From: Grammothele lineata
Taxonomy: Eukaryota; Basidiomycota; Agaricomycetes; Polyporales; Polyporaceae
DNA length: 64,000 bases
Assembly: GCA_002150815.3 (NCBI GenBank)
Contig: NDFF03000328.1
Location: forward strand, 186,001-250,000
Direction: 5' to 3'
Shown one piece after another: positions 12,412 through 22,934 of this stretch. Positions within the stretch are counted from its first letter, which is position 1, and the number at the start of each line of letters is the position of its first letter. The notes beneath the pieces were generated by a model. The model was not told the origin of the DNA. It was given only the letters and a program-made list of their open reading frames with translations, and did no database searches. A program made the translations under genes and the position numbers.

Positions 12412-13677
12412 TAGTGTTCCGTAAGTAAATCCCCCGGGGCTTTTACACATTTGTAACTTACAATGGGCCTCCAGGGGCATTACTTACACGTGTAAGTTAC
12501 AAAATGTAAGTTACACGTTACTTACATGTATAAAACACTTCAAGTGCGTGTATATAAATCACTGGTATGTAAATAAGTCTCAGCGTGGATGCGACGCATT
12601 CTCTCCAACGGTTTTGTAGATTTAGGCTCATCTGGGGCCCCGCTAACATTCACGAGCTCCAAATGGTGTGAGGAGAAGTTAGATGATTGTCGATGTGACA
12701 TCAACCTGGCATCCGGGATAACACCGGGGGTGCGAGCAGACACGCACTAGTCCAGTGTGAGCCGCGCACACTGAGAGGGGCAGGATGAAGAGAAGAGAGG
12801 AGAGGAGATAGTGGAGACCATGTAAATGGCTCGATTCGAGCGCGAGGTCAACAAATGAGCACGCAGGCGTACTATGTAGATATGCTACTGTATTGAAAGG
12901 TCGAAATTTAACAGTCGTCAGCAGCTGATGACGAAGTGAAGTCACGAAGGCGATTGGGGGAATCTCGCTGACACCCGCATTTCGTTCCCCGCAGAAGGAC
13001 GTCGAGTCGGACGCTGGAGGAGCCTGCACGACATGATCCGGCAGCTAGTATTCAGAGTACCACGGATCGAGCACACGAGAACGGGTCCAGGCGGGTCTCC
13101 TACCCGTTTATACGATGAATTCAAGTCATGGCGAGGGAGCCTCGAGGCTGATATCCGTGGACAGACTGCAGACCTGAAACAACGCGAAGTGCGAGTCACC
13201 AAAATCAGCGTGCAGACCGAGTGCTTGCAACGCGCTACATAATTCAGGCAGTGCTCGCTGCTGATGCAGGTGCATATCACTGTACGTACCTCCGTTGGTC
13301 CTTGATAAGACTGAATAGTCAGCGTTGCAATAGACCGCTGCATCAGCTCGGATAGCTCGCTGTTAACATCTGCTGTAGCATCAGCGGGCGCTGAGCCGTC
13401 GGACTTTGAAAGGGTCAGAATCAAGAGTAGTGAATAATCAAAGTCACAAACGCGTCTTGATCTGACGCTGTTAATCATAGTGCTGCTCATTAATATTTAC
13501 TTCTAGACCATCACAGATGCAACCCACCGACGACTGACCTCACCTCATCACCCCACAATTATATACACTTTTACACACGCCCTCTAGGACCCGCATGTAA
13601 ATAACATGTAAGTTACATGTTTATTACATGACTTTTATACAAATGTATATTAATGGGGACTTACTTACGGAACACTA
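12412..13677. mobile_element. hAT-like non-autonomous DNA transposon
   Basis: A 1,266-bp element with perfect 17-bp terminal inverted repeats (TAGTGTTCCGTAAGTAA at the left, its complement at the right) and a perfect 8-bp target duplication CTGTCCCA (12404-12411 and 13678-13685). An 8-bp duplication and a TAG-type terminus are characteristic of the hAT superfamily. Subterminal regions carry several copies of TGTAAGTTACA and TTACTTACA in both orientations, which in hAT elements are typical transposase-binding repeats. The interior has minus-strand open frames (for example 13490-12942) with possible splice sites but no recognisable hAT transposase or dimerisation domain. It is therefore non-autonomous and may carry captured host sequence. 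Confidence 0.85.
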
Positions 13678-13933
13678 CTGTCCCAGGCTAACATAGGGCA
13701 CATTTTTGCCCTGACGGCACATCCGTGAGCCCAATGGCCCTCGACACTGTGCTTATAGCTTCTCTGTTATGTGGCATTGAGATAAGGGGGGTCAGAGCGT
13801 GAATCACTCGGGCATTTGCTGGTACCCTGCTGGCACTTGGGACTTGCCCGAGGCACATGTTGTCGGCGTCTAACATACCATATGAGGTAGGTGACCCAGA
13901 CGACTGGGTGACCCAAACGACCCAAGATGACTG

Positions 13934-14708
13934 TATATGAACATAAACTTCTCATATGTAAAGCTAAGAATGCAAAGCAGTAAGTTGGGGGCAATGCATT
14001 GACGGTGGGGATATACTCGCACCTAGCTAAGGGCACGATACGTGTTCTATCAGATACCCTGTAAGAGGGAATTAACAGTCTTAAACGTTCATCGGCCGTG
14101 TATAGGGAGCAGGGAGGTATAGTGGATGGCGCGACATTGGAACACAAGGCGGAACGGGCGCAAGAGCAGCGACATCGCTGCGCGGGTCTGTGAGGCCCAG
14201 GCCCCGACGCCGGCGCCTCCATCAACGAGTCAAGCGCGCGCCTACGCGCGCGGTCACCGTTCAACGGCCCGCCAGCCGGGGAACCGCATCTTCCACCGAC
14301 GCGTGATCGCCCGCTACACACCTGCTCAAGGGAGGCGAATTGAGAGAATAGGATGTTTTATTCTGAATATAATGTAGCATACGTATATCTACTCGATCCA
14401 CATTATCTACGGCCCGACGCGCGACCAACTCGGATACTAGTAGATGCGTCGCGGATGCGGTATGAAGCATAACGATAGAGTATGTGGCGGACGTATGTGA
14501 TAGAAGCACCGTGGGGGATAGAAGCAGGCCAAGGGAAGACGTATTGATACACGAGGGAGACGAGTAAGCAGACTGCAGCTAACCCAGAGCGAAGTCGCGT
14601 GAGAAGGCAACGCTCACTGCGCCTAACGAAGGGACAATGTGGAGCAAGAATGGGGAACGGCGAAGCGCAACGAGATCGGTGGAAAAATATCACGTACACT
14701 GGACGAGC
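13934..14708. other. intergenic, no gene seen
   Basis: No supported coding frame. Short overlapping frames on both strands lack splice context and protein-like composition. Confidence 0.4.
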
Positions 14709-15460
14709 TCAGGCCTGTGGAATCACCTGCGCATACACGGTGATAGAGTTGTAGACCTCGTAGTGCTTCAACTCTAGTTTGAAGGAAATGCCATCCGTGC
14801 CGGGGAAGAGGTCGATGAGAAGTGGCGACTTGGTCTCCAAAGTAGCTTGATTTCCCGTGCGTTGCGCCACCGTGTAAAAGATCTGCTGCCAGACATCAGG
14901 AGGCAGCGGCTGGTACGGGAGGCACAGGTGCAAGTGGCGATGGATGGCGTTTCGGATGGATCCAAGACTGACGATCGTGCCTGGTACAGCGTTCAGACCG
15001 ATGGTTGCATAAGGGAGAGGGTGCGGAAGATAGACAACGATGGAAGCGCCGTTTGCAGGGATCTGGAAGAGGCCCCTCATTTCTTCTGCGTTGAATTCGG
15101 GCACGGAAAAACCTCTTGGCACGTAGACGCAATGGGACGGCTGATGAGAGAGATAAATACGAGTACGATGGTAGGTGATTTTCTGGCATGCTTACCGTCG
15201 GTTGGGTCACGGCAGCGCCGCCATAGTGGGGGCGGGAGCTGGCCGAGCCTTGCGCCGGGCACGCGAGGGTGCTGAGGTTATCGCATGGTGACACTGAGAC
15301 TCTGCGTGAAGCTTGGAGGGTGCGCGACGTACCTGGACTGTCCGCCACGGGACGCGTAAACAGCCGCGCCTCTGGAAAGTACGTTGAGGTCCGCATGGGA
15401 GCTGTCGCGACGTCCGTACTCTCCGTCTAGGAACCTGACTTTCCTGTCGGAGTCCGACAT
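14709..15460 (-). CDS. DUF6699-like small protein, copy B
   Basis: Three exons: 15460-15333, 15271-15196 and 15140-14709, giving 211 aa. The introns have a gtacgt donor with acceptor taacctcag, and a gtaagc donor with acceptor ctctcatcag; phases close exactly. It begins MSDSDRKVRFLDGEYG. The C-terminal part carries a helix-start pattern (TIVSLGSIRNAIHRHL), then IDLFPGTDGISFKLELK and a VYAQV ending, matching the paralogue at 5591-6474 in order and spacing. That paralogue has one more intron. No transmembrane or secretion signal. The gene is the downstream part of duplicated block B. Function unknown. Confidence 0.62.
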
Positions 15461-17056
15461 GTCTTGTTTGCGACGTGCGAGGGTGTCCGAAGAGTGGTGA
15501 AGCGAGGAGCTGAGGTAAGGCGTAGAGCGAGCAGAGGAGAGGATGATGTTGAAGAATAAAAGAGAAAGCTCACCGAGCCGTTTACAGTGGCTGAGCCCAT
15601 TTGTGCGGGACAAGAGCCTCGCTTGAGGACACGGTACCGCCGAAAACAATCTAATCGTGTCACATATCTGCACTACCCTGACGTGAGACTCAGCGCGCGA
15701 TTACACAACGAACTCACCGCTTGCACTCGAGAATGCTCCCTGCTTGTAACTCCGCCGTTACACCACAAGCGTGTTCGAGACTCCGAAAAGGCGGGTGGGT
15801 CTATGGCCGACGCCGGGAGCAATTGAGCGCGGAGCATAGGCTTCAATCGGGACTTAACATCAGAGTGAGGTATTCCGAGCTGCGGGGAATGACAGAATGG
15901 AGAGCGCAGCCGGTCGCCCTCGATTCCTGAAGGCGGAAGGACGCACGCCGCACGTGTGATGTTTCCGTGTGCGAGATGCCCGATACAAAAGAATGGCGTG
16001 GCAATATTGAAGACGGCGTCCACAGTGCGTTGATGGCGAGTGCTGTTCTCCCAACGACGGGTTTCTAGACCAGTTCTATTAAGGAGCCCAGGAGCCGGCC
16101 GAGATCGGATGATGTAGAATATGGAAGGTTGTAGACTGCGTTGGCAGCAGGAGACGAGGACGACGAGTCATGGCTGGGGCAGGGGAAGGTGACGGTGGAA
16201 ATGTCGGGAGACGCGTGCAGTGAGCGTGGACCAGCGCGCCGCCTATATTCCACTCCGCCTTAAGTAGCTCTGGCATGACAGCGAGCGCGAGTGCGCCCTC
16301 CATAGAACAATGCGCTCGGCATCCAAGAAGCCCAGAATACAAGGCGCGAGTGCTTCGGCATTCGACCGTGGGCGCTGGGAAGTGTGAGCGCGAGGGGGCG
16401 GGAGGGCGGGCCGCCATGCGCGGACTGGCAGCGCGCCAGTGTCAGGGTGCCCTATCGTTGACAATAAGTGCACCGAGCACATGTCGTGAAGAAGTTCTTC
16501 TGCGCGCCGGCGTGTTCACGGGCAGTGCGTGGGCGGCGGTCCGACACCAGCAAAAGGCTAGGAGGTGCACCGGAGGACCAACTACACCGTTCCGGGAGCG
16601 AGGTGCGACCAGGGAGAGCACGGTTACGTGCGCGTGCCGATCGGGCCGGAGTGCTCCTGCGGGAGAAGGAGAGGTGATCAAGGGAGCCCTCCCGCGATCG
16701 CGCAAACGGGGCAGGAGAGGGCAAAGTTGATCTGCGCTTCACCGTCGTCCAAAAATCGTCGCACTATGCTGGACCATGGCCTTCTAAAGAGGGGATAAAG
16801 ACAGTATATAGTGAAGTTGAAGATGAACGCGTAGTGAGAAGTATATCATCGTTGGTAAGCTCACCTGACATGTCGAACGACGGAGGGCGACGTCCACAAG
16901 CAGCACGTAGCATGTTCAGAACCAAGACCATAGCACCTCTGAAGATTTCCAGCCGTTCGATGGAGCAGAAGGATAGTCCCTGAGGGAGAACCGGAAGAGG
17001 GGGAGGGGACAAGAATACCAGAGTACGTATCACCGAGAACAGCTTAAGTACTCACC
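14709..17056 (-). repeat. segmental duplication, copy B
   Basis: Partner of 5591-7961. Landmarks: DUF6699-like gene 15460-14709; exon-like stretch RPRSNAEALAP near 16385-16330; TTCTGCGCGCCGGC near 16498; an exon-like stretch 16978-16865 (GLSFCSIERLEIFRGAMVLV) with acceptor ttctccctcag and donor gtgagc; donor gtgagtactta at 17055-17045. Copy B keeps better splice signals than copy A, but I still could not connect the exons in one frame. Confidence 0.55.
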
Positions 17057-18415
17057 TACGTCCACATGTCTCACGAAGGCGACGGGCGCGTCCAATCCCC
17101 TTCGGTCCTCTACATGTTCTCCGCAAGGCCGATAAGATCTTATATTCACTTCCTACAAATGTCTTCTGACCTTCTCCGGTAATCCCTGAACATGCCGAAT
17201 GGCCGTCGTCCGAAGGGAAGCAAGCAGTCCGACCATATCGAAGTGAACATGGATAAACACACTTTATTGTCCCGCCGTCACACCGAAGGTCACCCCGAAA
17301 AGCATACTCGTATATCTAGGCATAGTTCCACGAGCAGCCAGGATAGTTCCCAAGCTCTGAGAGTGCGAGCCTCAAGGTAAGAGACAGATGTTTTTTCGAC
17401 CGCGATAGAAAGCTGAAAAGAGGAGGCGCACAGGCGCCCGCCGGGACAATGCCGGCTGCCGAGTCGCCTGGCGGCTTCTCGTCTTCACCGCCACCTGGAC
17501 CGACGCTCAAGCACACAGATTTCAGGACTTGGACCTACCTGCCATAGTCAAACATAGTGTCTCCCAGCAATAGACACCAAGAATGGCGGAATGTCGATCA
17601 GCACTGTCCGTGCAAAAGGGCGAAGCAACAAGACGGTCTGACCAGCATGAAGAACCCCGTAGCCGTAGCAAGTTGTCGACCCAGGTCCACAGCCCCACTT
17701 ACTTGTACCGAGCATCCAGCGCAGTCTAGAGGAGAGGCGAAGAGAGGATCCCTGGAAACCGGGAAACATGCGTTCTTATAGGTATGGCCCGTCCAAACCA
17801 AACACAACGTGGCACTGACGGCAGACCGCGCCCGCTATCCAGATTTTATCCCCGCCTCATCTAGCCGCATAAAGGTCCGCACAGACCTATATGTGGCTCC
17901 TTGTATCACACACAGCTGACTCTTTTGTCCCAGGCTTGCGGAGTGTGATACACAGACCCACAGAGGCACGCTTCGTAGGCTATGATCCAGCGCATGGATA
18001 CGTCCGACCGATTTCCCGCCACTCCTTCCTCGCTTTGTAATATATCAACAGGATACGCTCATCTCAAGGGAAAGGAGAAGGATATGGCTTGTCATGTACT
18101 CTCGTCTTGGCGTCTACCTGGTTCCCCTGCCTATCAAGTGATTCGTCGAAGGACATGTGAGTCAGTTCCACTCTGCCGTCGTGCCGTCGCCCTTCCCGCA
18201 ACCCGCTAGTTCTGACGCATAAGGCGCATACACAGCATCTGCCTCACGGACTCCCTGGGAGGCCTCTCTTGTACGACCACATCGCTATCGGCAGCAAGAT
18301 CACCGACGAGCCCACATGGATCCCAGTTTTCCCAACGCTGCGGCACCCAATATACCCCCTTCTATCGGTGCCCCGAGAACGGCCATCGCCCCAGCGCCAA
18401 TAACCTACGAGACCG
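15461..18415. other. unresolved exon-like region of block B and intergenic DNA
   Basis: 16.0-17.1 kb contains the conserved pieces listed for the duplication. 17.2-17.8 kb (minus) has further intron-like signals (gtaggtccaag) next to short open frames. 17.9-18.2 kb (plus) has a short protein-like frame (RFVGYDPAHGYVRPISRH) ending in a stop. None gives a complete gene. Confidence 0.35.
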
Positions 18416-19722
18416 TCAACACGCTTGTCTCTTGAAGGGATAGCGAGGCGTGCTCACCAGCGTTACACCCATGACCACGCTTCGCTTACGCTCTTCCTCG
18501 TCCAGCTTCGCCATGTACTCTACCGCCCATTTCTCCGCTCGACCTGCCTTGATGGCCTCCATGGCGTCCACGCGGAAGCTCAGATGAGCCAGGATATGGA
18601 TTGCGGCCATGCGCCGCCGTTGGAGATCTTCCATATGCGTCGCGTGGCGCTCCGCAGCTAGACCGGTCGACCTCCCGTCAACACTATCCGAGCGTATTCC
18701 AGTGGCTACGACGTACGTTGGCATACGAAAATCTCCTGGTGCTCGCGGCTGACAGCGATCACCTCGTCTAGGCTCCGGATGAGCTTCCTAACGGCAGCGA
18801 TAGAATCTGCCACGTCGCTGTTGTCCTTGAATCGCACGAGTTGTCGCTCCGTCACTTCCATCAGGTTGCGCTTGACGAAGTACTCAGCGGTGCTCAACGC
18901 GTTCTGCCCCTGGTGGAGGAAGCAGAAACGTCCGGACTTGAGAGCGCGGCGGCTGCATGCCGTGGTCGTCGTCTTGTCCTTCATCCGTGCTTCGCATGGC
19001 CTGCTGCAGCGTGGCTTTCGGGTTGGGCAGGTGCAGTAGTTCTGGTGGAGTGCGGAGAGCACAGCATATTGTCGGTGCAGATCCTCTTTGGAACTGGTGT
19101 CCTTGGTCTCGGGTGGAGGTGAGTTCCTGGAAGGTATCTTTGAGGAGATCTTGGATTCAGGACGTGCTGACGCGTTCGTGGCAGCGATTTCCGCAGCAGC
19201 CTTCAGGCGGGCCTCTTTCTCGACCTGTGCTTGGATCGCGGCCGCCTCCTCCTCACGCTGCAACACGATCGCCCTCTCGTCCAACGACGCGACGAAAGTC
19301 TCTGCCTTTCCCCGTTCTTCAAAGTTGTCCTCGGCTACCCACGAACGTCAGTATTGGCCTTGCACTGCCCCGCTCCGCCCCCTTCCTTACTCACCCTCAG
19401 CATAGAACCTCGTCCTCAGCTCCCTAGCGGCGTTCCCCGCCTCGTCCAAGGATCCCAAGTAGACTCGCGCCACAGCCACGTCCCGCTTCACATCTCTCGC
19501 ACGCACGTACGCCTCGGTGTCGGCGCTATCCTTCATCATTTCTTCTACCACTGCTCGAAGTCGTTCGGTCTCTTTCTGAGCAGCACCCATACGCTCTCGC
19601 AGGGCGCGGTACTCGGCATAGTGCTCGGCACAGAATGGGCTCGGATGTGCGCTCTTCGCCCGGCAGTGGTCCTCGTTACCGGTGGAGGCCGAAGCGGCAA
19701 GAAGAGCGAGACACAGCTGCAT
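18416..19722 (-). CDS. Cys/His-rich coiled-coil protein, function unknown
   Basis: Three exons: 19722-19395, 19334-18717 and 18657-18416, giving 395 aa. Both introns (60 and 59 nt) have consensus donors (gtgagt, gtacgt) and close in phase 1. Two similar zinc-binding-like motifs are visible: HCRAKSAHPSPFCAEHYAEY near residue 20 and CSRRALKSGRFCFLHQG in the middle. Each motif is followed by a helix-forming stretch. Residues about 130-170 (REEEAAAIQAQVEKEARLK) are a charged coiled coil. Just upstream (19921-19870) an open frame encodes a third such motif (RCYCGLEASLRHRFC), so a 5' exon may exist and the chosen ATG may not be the true start. No known family was recognised. Confidence 0.65.
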
Positions 19723-20835
19723 TGGATGGACGAGGAAGAGGTCCAAGCACGAGATACAGGTCTATCTGGGCGGAAGAGCGACAAGACGAGCCGTGGTGAA
19801 GAACGAGGAGGACATGACGGAGGCGTGAGGTGGGGCCCAGGGCTCGGTTGCAGAAGCGATGCCGAAGGGAAGCCTCAAGGCCGCAGTAACAGCGGTCAGG
19901 AGGGATCTTAAGCTTGTTCATGCACGAGAGCGTGGCGATGAGCTTAAGGAGTGTCTCGAGTAGGCGGTGCTAGAAGGCAAGTGGACACTGGCGATCTACC
20001 CCATGTACGGTGTCTGATATTTTCTTGTTGATACGATTAGCCGAGGCCTTTCTTCTCTCTTACGATGGAGCCCCTTGGTGACCGGTGGCCGCCCACAAGA
20101 GAGCGAAAGAATAACATCCCATCAATCCGGGCTCTAGCATTATTCTCAAACCAATCACAGACATTCGCGCAGCGCCCAACGCACGGAACAGAACCATAGA
20201 TCGGTTCGTCAGAATTTCCAAGGGCGGCATCTTCGAATTCGTCTTGCCATATCGGGCCGGACGTTCCTCGTGCGTGTTTAACGGCGTGTTTTTAGCAGCA
20301 CGTGAGTGGCAATGAGACGAGCTTCTAGCTCGGTTTATGCCCCGCGAGTCGATCCGATGCAGTTCATAAGTCGCTCTGCTACCAGAAGGTACACGGAGCT
20401 TCTATCGATGACGCAAGCCCACCGACAGTCGACTCGCGTGTCGCTGTAGCCTCGCTGCCGGTATGTCCAATATCCGTTTATATCGCTCTCAGGCTGGCTT
20501 ACCGTCGGCCCTAGATTGCCTACATTCTTGGACTGATGATAGTCACGCACATGATCATTCCATCGGACCGTCCAGTCAACACATGGGCATGTTAATGGCA
20601 GGCGTGATGACTACCTGGATTGTTTGAGCCGGTGGCGAGTTTGTTGTGATGAACGCCCGTTAGAGGTGAGCCTTATAACTAGATTGGTACAATATCAATA
20701 ATAGTGTTAATATAAGTACAAGGGATGTTATACACTAATGGTACAAGACGCCAATAATCGCATCCAGATCCGACTAGCAGTGAACACGCCTCTGGGTGTC
20801 GTACGGCGGTCGCGGGAGCCTCCGGCTCGATGAAG
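19723..20835. other. intergenic, possible upstream exon at 19921-19870
   Basis: Apart from the possible 5' exon of the preceding minus-strand gene, no coding or repeat feature was supported. Confidence 0.35.
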
Positions 20836-21903
20836 CTACTCGTAGACCAAACCAAGCTCGACAACGAAGACCTCGCCCGCCCTTCTGCCCCGGGGCACTT
20901 CCCCAGGCAACGCCACACGAATGCCCTGGAAGCGCCGCCACCGCCCGAGGAGGTCGACCTTCCGCGGCAGGCCTGCCACCCTCGTCGTCACCGCTGCACC
21001 GTTGTTCTCGTCTGAGTCCAGGCCAGGACCATACTCCTCCCGCAGCTTCGCAGGCGCGGATCGTCGGCGAGAAGTCGCCCCACAGGCCCCGCCGCCACCG
21101 AGCCGCTTCGACTCGTGCGGGACCGCGGGTGCGCGGAGGGCGTCGTGGAGGCCCTGGAGGACGTCCAAGAGCGAAACGTGTGGCGCGGGAGTTCCTGGCT
21201 CGGACAGTTGCGCATGCTTCCGTTTCAGCCTCGGCTTCTGGCGGCGCGCGGAGGGTGGCGGAGGACCTGGGAGGCCCGAGCGTGGGCGTGGGTGGGATTG
21301 TGGTCCTGGGCGCTTGGTGGAGATCTCGATCTCCCCCGGAAGGTGTGGCGAGACGAGGACGAGCGAGCGCAAGGGGCGCGCCCCGGCATGCGCCCGGACG
21401 ACGCAGCGGCTGAGGTCGTCCTGGCTGAGCGGGGCACCGCTGAGCGCCAGCCGCGCCTGCGCGGGGCCTTGTGCGACGTCCCAGTCGAGCGCCCCGCGGG
21501 ACGAAGGCGGCTGTGGCGCGGCGAGCAGAGGGTCGACCCAGGTGGGTGCAAGGCCGAGACCGGTGGGTGGCAAAGGTAGGGGAGAGAGGGCGGACTCGGG
21601 GCTGGTGACGGGGGTAGGGAGCTGGTAGTTCTGAATGAATGCGTACGTGCTCCAGTAATCCCCCACATCTCCTTCCTCCGGGAGAGGGACGAGCGCCAGC
21701 CGGGGCGCGGGTGGCGGGGAGAAACTAGCGGGCTCGGCGTCGAGCAGAGCCGCTGAGCAAATGAAGGGGTTCGAACACACTGCCCATGGCGGTGTGAACG
21801 ATGATGTGGCGGTTGTGGGCGATGAGGCTGAGAAGGGAGAATAGAGGTCGGTCGGCCCAAGGCTGAGGGGAGAACAGGAGGTCACGGCGGACTGGAGCTG
21901 CAT
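20836..21903 (-). CDS. DUF6699-like protein
   Basis: Single open frame of 355 aa from the ATG at 21903 (MQLQSAVTS). Residues 1-138 are Pro/Ser/Thr-rich and likely disordered. The family domain runs from about 139 (ALDWDV) to the end. Its anchors are W-D-V, a V-S-L-L-D-V-L-Q-G-L helix, R-K-V-D-L-L-G, R-R-F-Q-G-I and a final strand EVFVVEL. A proline/arginine-rich insertion sits between the first strand and the helix. This is the order seen in the copies at 22935, 36075 and 48947. A TATA-like element lies about 87 bp upstream. No secretion signal or membrane segment. Function unknown. Confidence 0.7.
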   Translation of the reverse strand: MQLQSAVTSCSPLSLGPTDLYSPFSASSPTTATSSFTPPWAVCSNPFICSAALLDAEPASFSPPPAPRLALVPLPEEGDVGDYWSTYAFIQNYQLPTPVTSPESALSPLPLPPTGLGLAPTWVDPLLAAPQPPSSRGALDWDVAQGPAQARLALSGAPLSQDDLSRCVVRAHAGARPLRSLVLVSPHLPGEIEISTKRPGPQSHPRPRSGLPGPPPPSARRQKPRLKRKHAQLSEPGTPAPHVSLLDVLQGLHDALRAPAVPHESKRLGGGGACGATSRRRSAPAKLREEYGPGLDSDENNGAAVTTRVAGLPRKVDLLGRWRRFQGIRVALPGEVPRGRRAGEVFVVELGLVYE

Positions 21904-22934
21904 GTCGGCGAAGACTTGGGGGAGGGCTCGACGATCGGGGTGGGAGATGAACCGAAACCAAGCAGCCCCGAATCCGCCGCCGCCGCCGCTATATACTTCG
22001 TCGGGCCCGGCAGATCAAAGAACTATGCCCTCAAGGCGAGCGGCTTCAGGAGGTGTGGCTAAATGCGGCAAGGGGACGAACGATGCTGCACTTGCCTGCT
22101 ATGGAAAGGCTTATGGTACGCGCGACACCTGGCCTCCACGGTCCTTCCGATAGTGCGATGTGCCGGCCGGCATGTTCTCCTTCGCACCATGTATGGCAGG
22201 TCGATAAGCTCCCATATATCACAAGAACTCAAAGTTCCGAGCGAAGGCCAACGTGTCAGAACTCCGCACCAGCCGCCCTCGCCCCGTCCGTCGCCGACCG
22301 TCGTGGAGCTTCTTCCGTTGTACACGCAGGGTGGGACGACCCTGAAGCTTATATGGAAGCCCTCGAAACTTGATGCCTACCCGTACGCGCTCAGAGCTAT
22401 GACCCTCCTCATCGTTCTACGTACTTGCAACCTCGTGAGCATCGTTATTGACGTAACAGAGGCGGGATCGTCCCCGCCTTTCAAGTTCTATCTAATCATC
22501 ACATCGCCTGTACGAAGGTACAACGACAGCTGCGTCCGAGAATACCCCTCAACATTGCGGACTCGCGGCGGGCGCACGTTTGCTATTGTCCACCCAAAGT
22601 GCGTAGGCTTCTGAGCGGACGGCCTGAGCCGCGCGTCCTTCCAACTCCCGGGGGGAGGGAGGACGCGTACGTCATCACAAGTTCGTCCCGGCGATCCAAC
22701 GCGTGTAGACCGCGTGCTGCCGTGCACACCCCTCAAATCCTGCAGCACAGTGTGCGTCAGCGCAATCACAGCGTGTGCCGTAGGCACCCACGCGCTGATA
22801 GTGAGCACAGGCCGTTCCGCCTCGATGCCGCCAAGCTCGCGATGGAAGCCACGAAGACCTTACCCCTCCTCGGATCTTGCGCTCTATATCTTGCCGCTTC
22901 GCCGATCCGAGGTCGCCCTCACCGCCGCGCGTCG
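21904..22934. other. intergenic between two DUF6699-like genes
   Basis: Open frames occur on both strands, but most are composition-driven. A minus-strand stretch near 22808-22600 (VIALTHTVLQDLRGVHGST) reads like protein and ends at a plausible acceptor. No complete model was found. Confidence 0.35.
21974..21996 (-). promoter_or_regulatory. TATA-like element beside a CCG microsatellite
   Basis: On the minus strand GTATATAG at 21996-21989 lies about 87 bp before the ATG at 21903, next to a short CCG tract. Confidence 0.4.

Larger units (their letters stand above)
11959..13933. mobile_element. TIR element of unknown family, interrupted by a hAT-like insertion
   Basis: The ends are inverted repeats of about 60 bp with roughly 80 percent identity: left CAGTCATCTAGTGTCG from 11959, right (reverse complement) CAGTCATCTTGGGTCG ending at 13933, each followed inward by a GTCTGGGTCACC block. 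Both outer ends abut a TA dinucleotide (11957-11958 and 13934-13935), suggesting a TA target duplication. Removing the inserted element (12412-13677) and one copy of its 8-bp duplication leaves about 700 bp. It also contains a long internal inverted repeat (12041-12163 with 12281-12403). No transposase frame was recognised. Family assignment is open. Confidence 0.6.
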
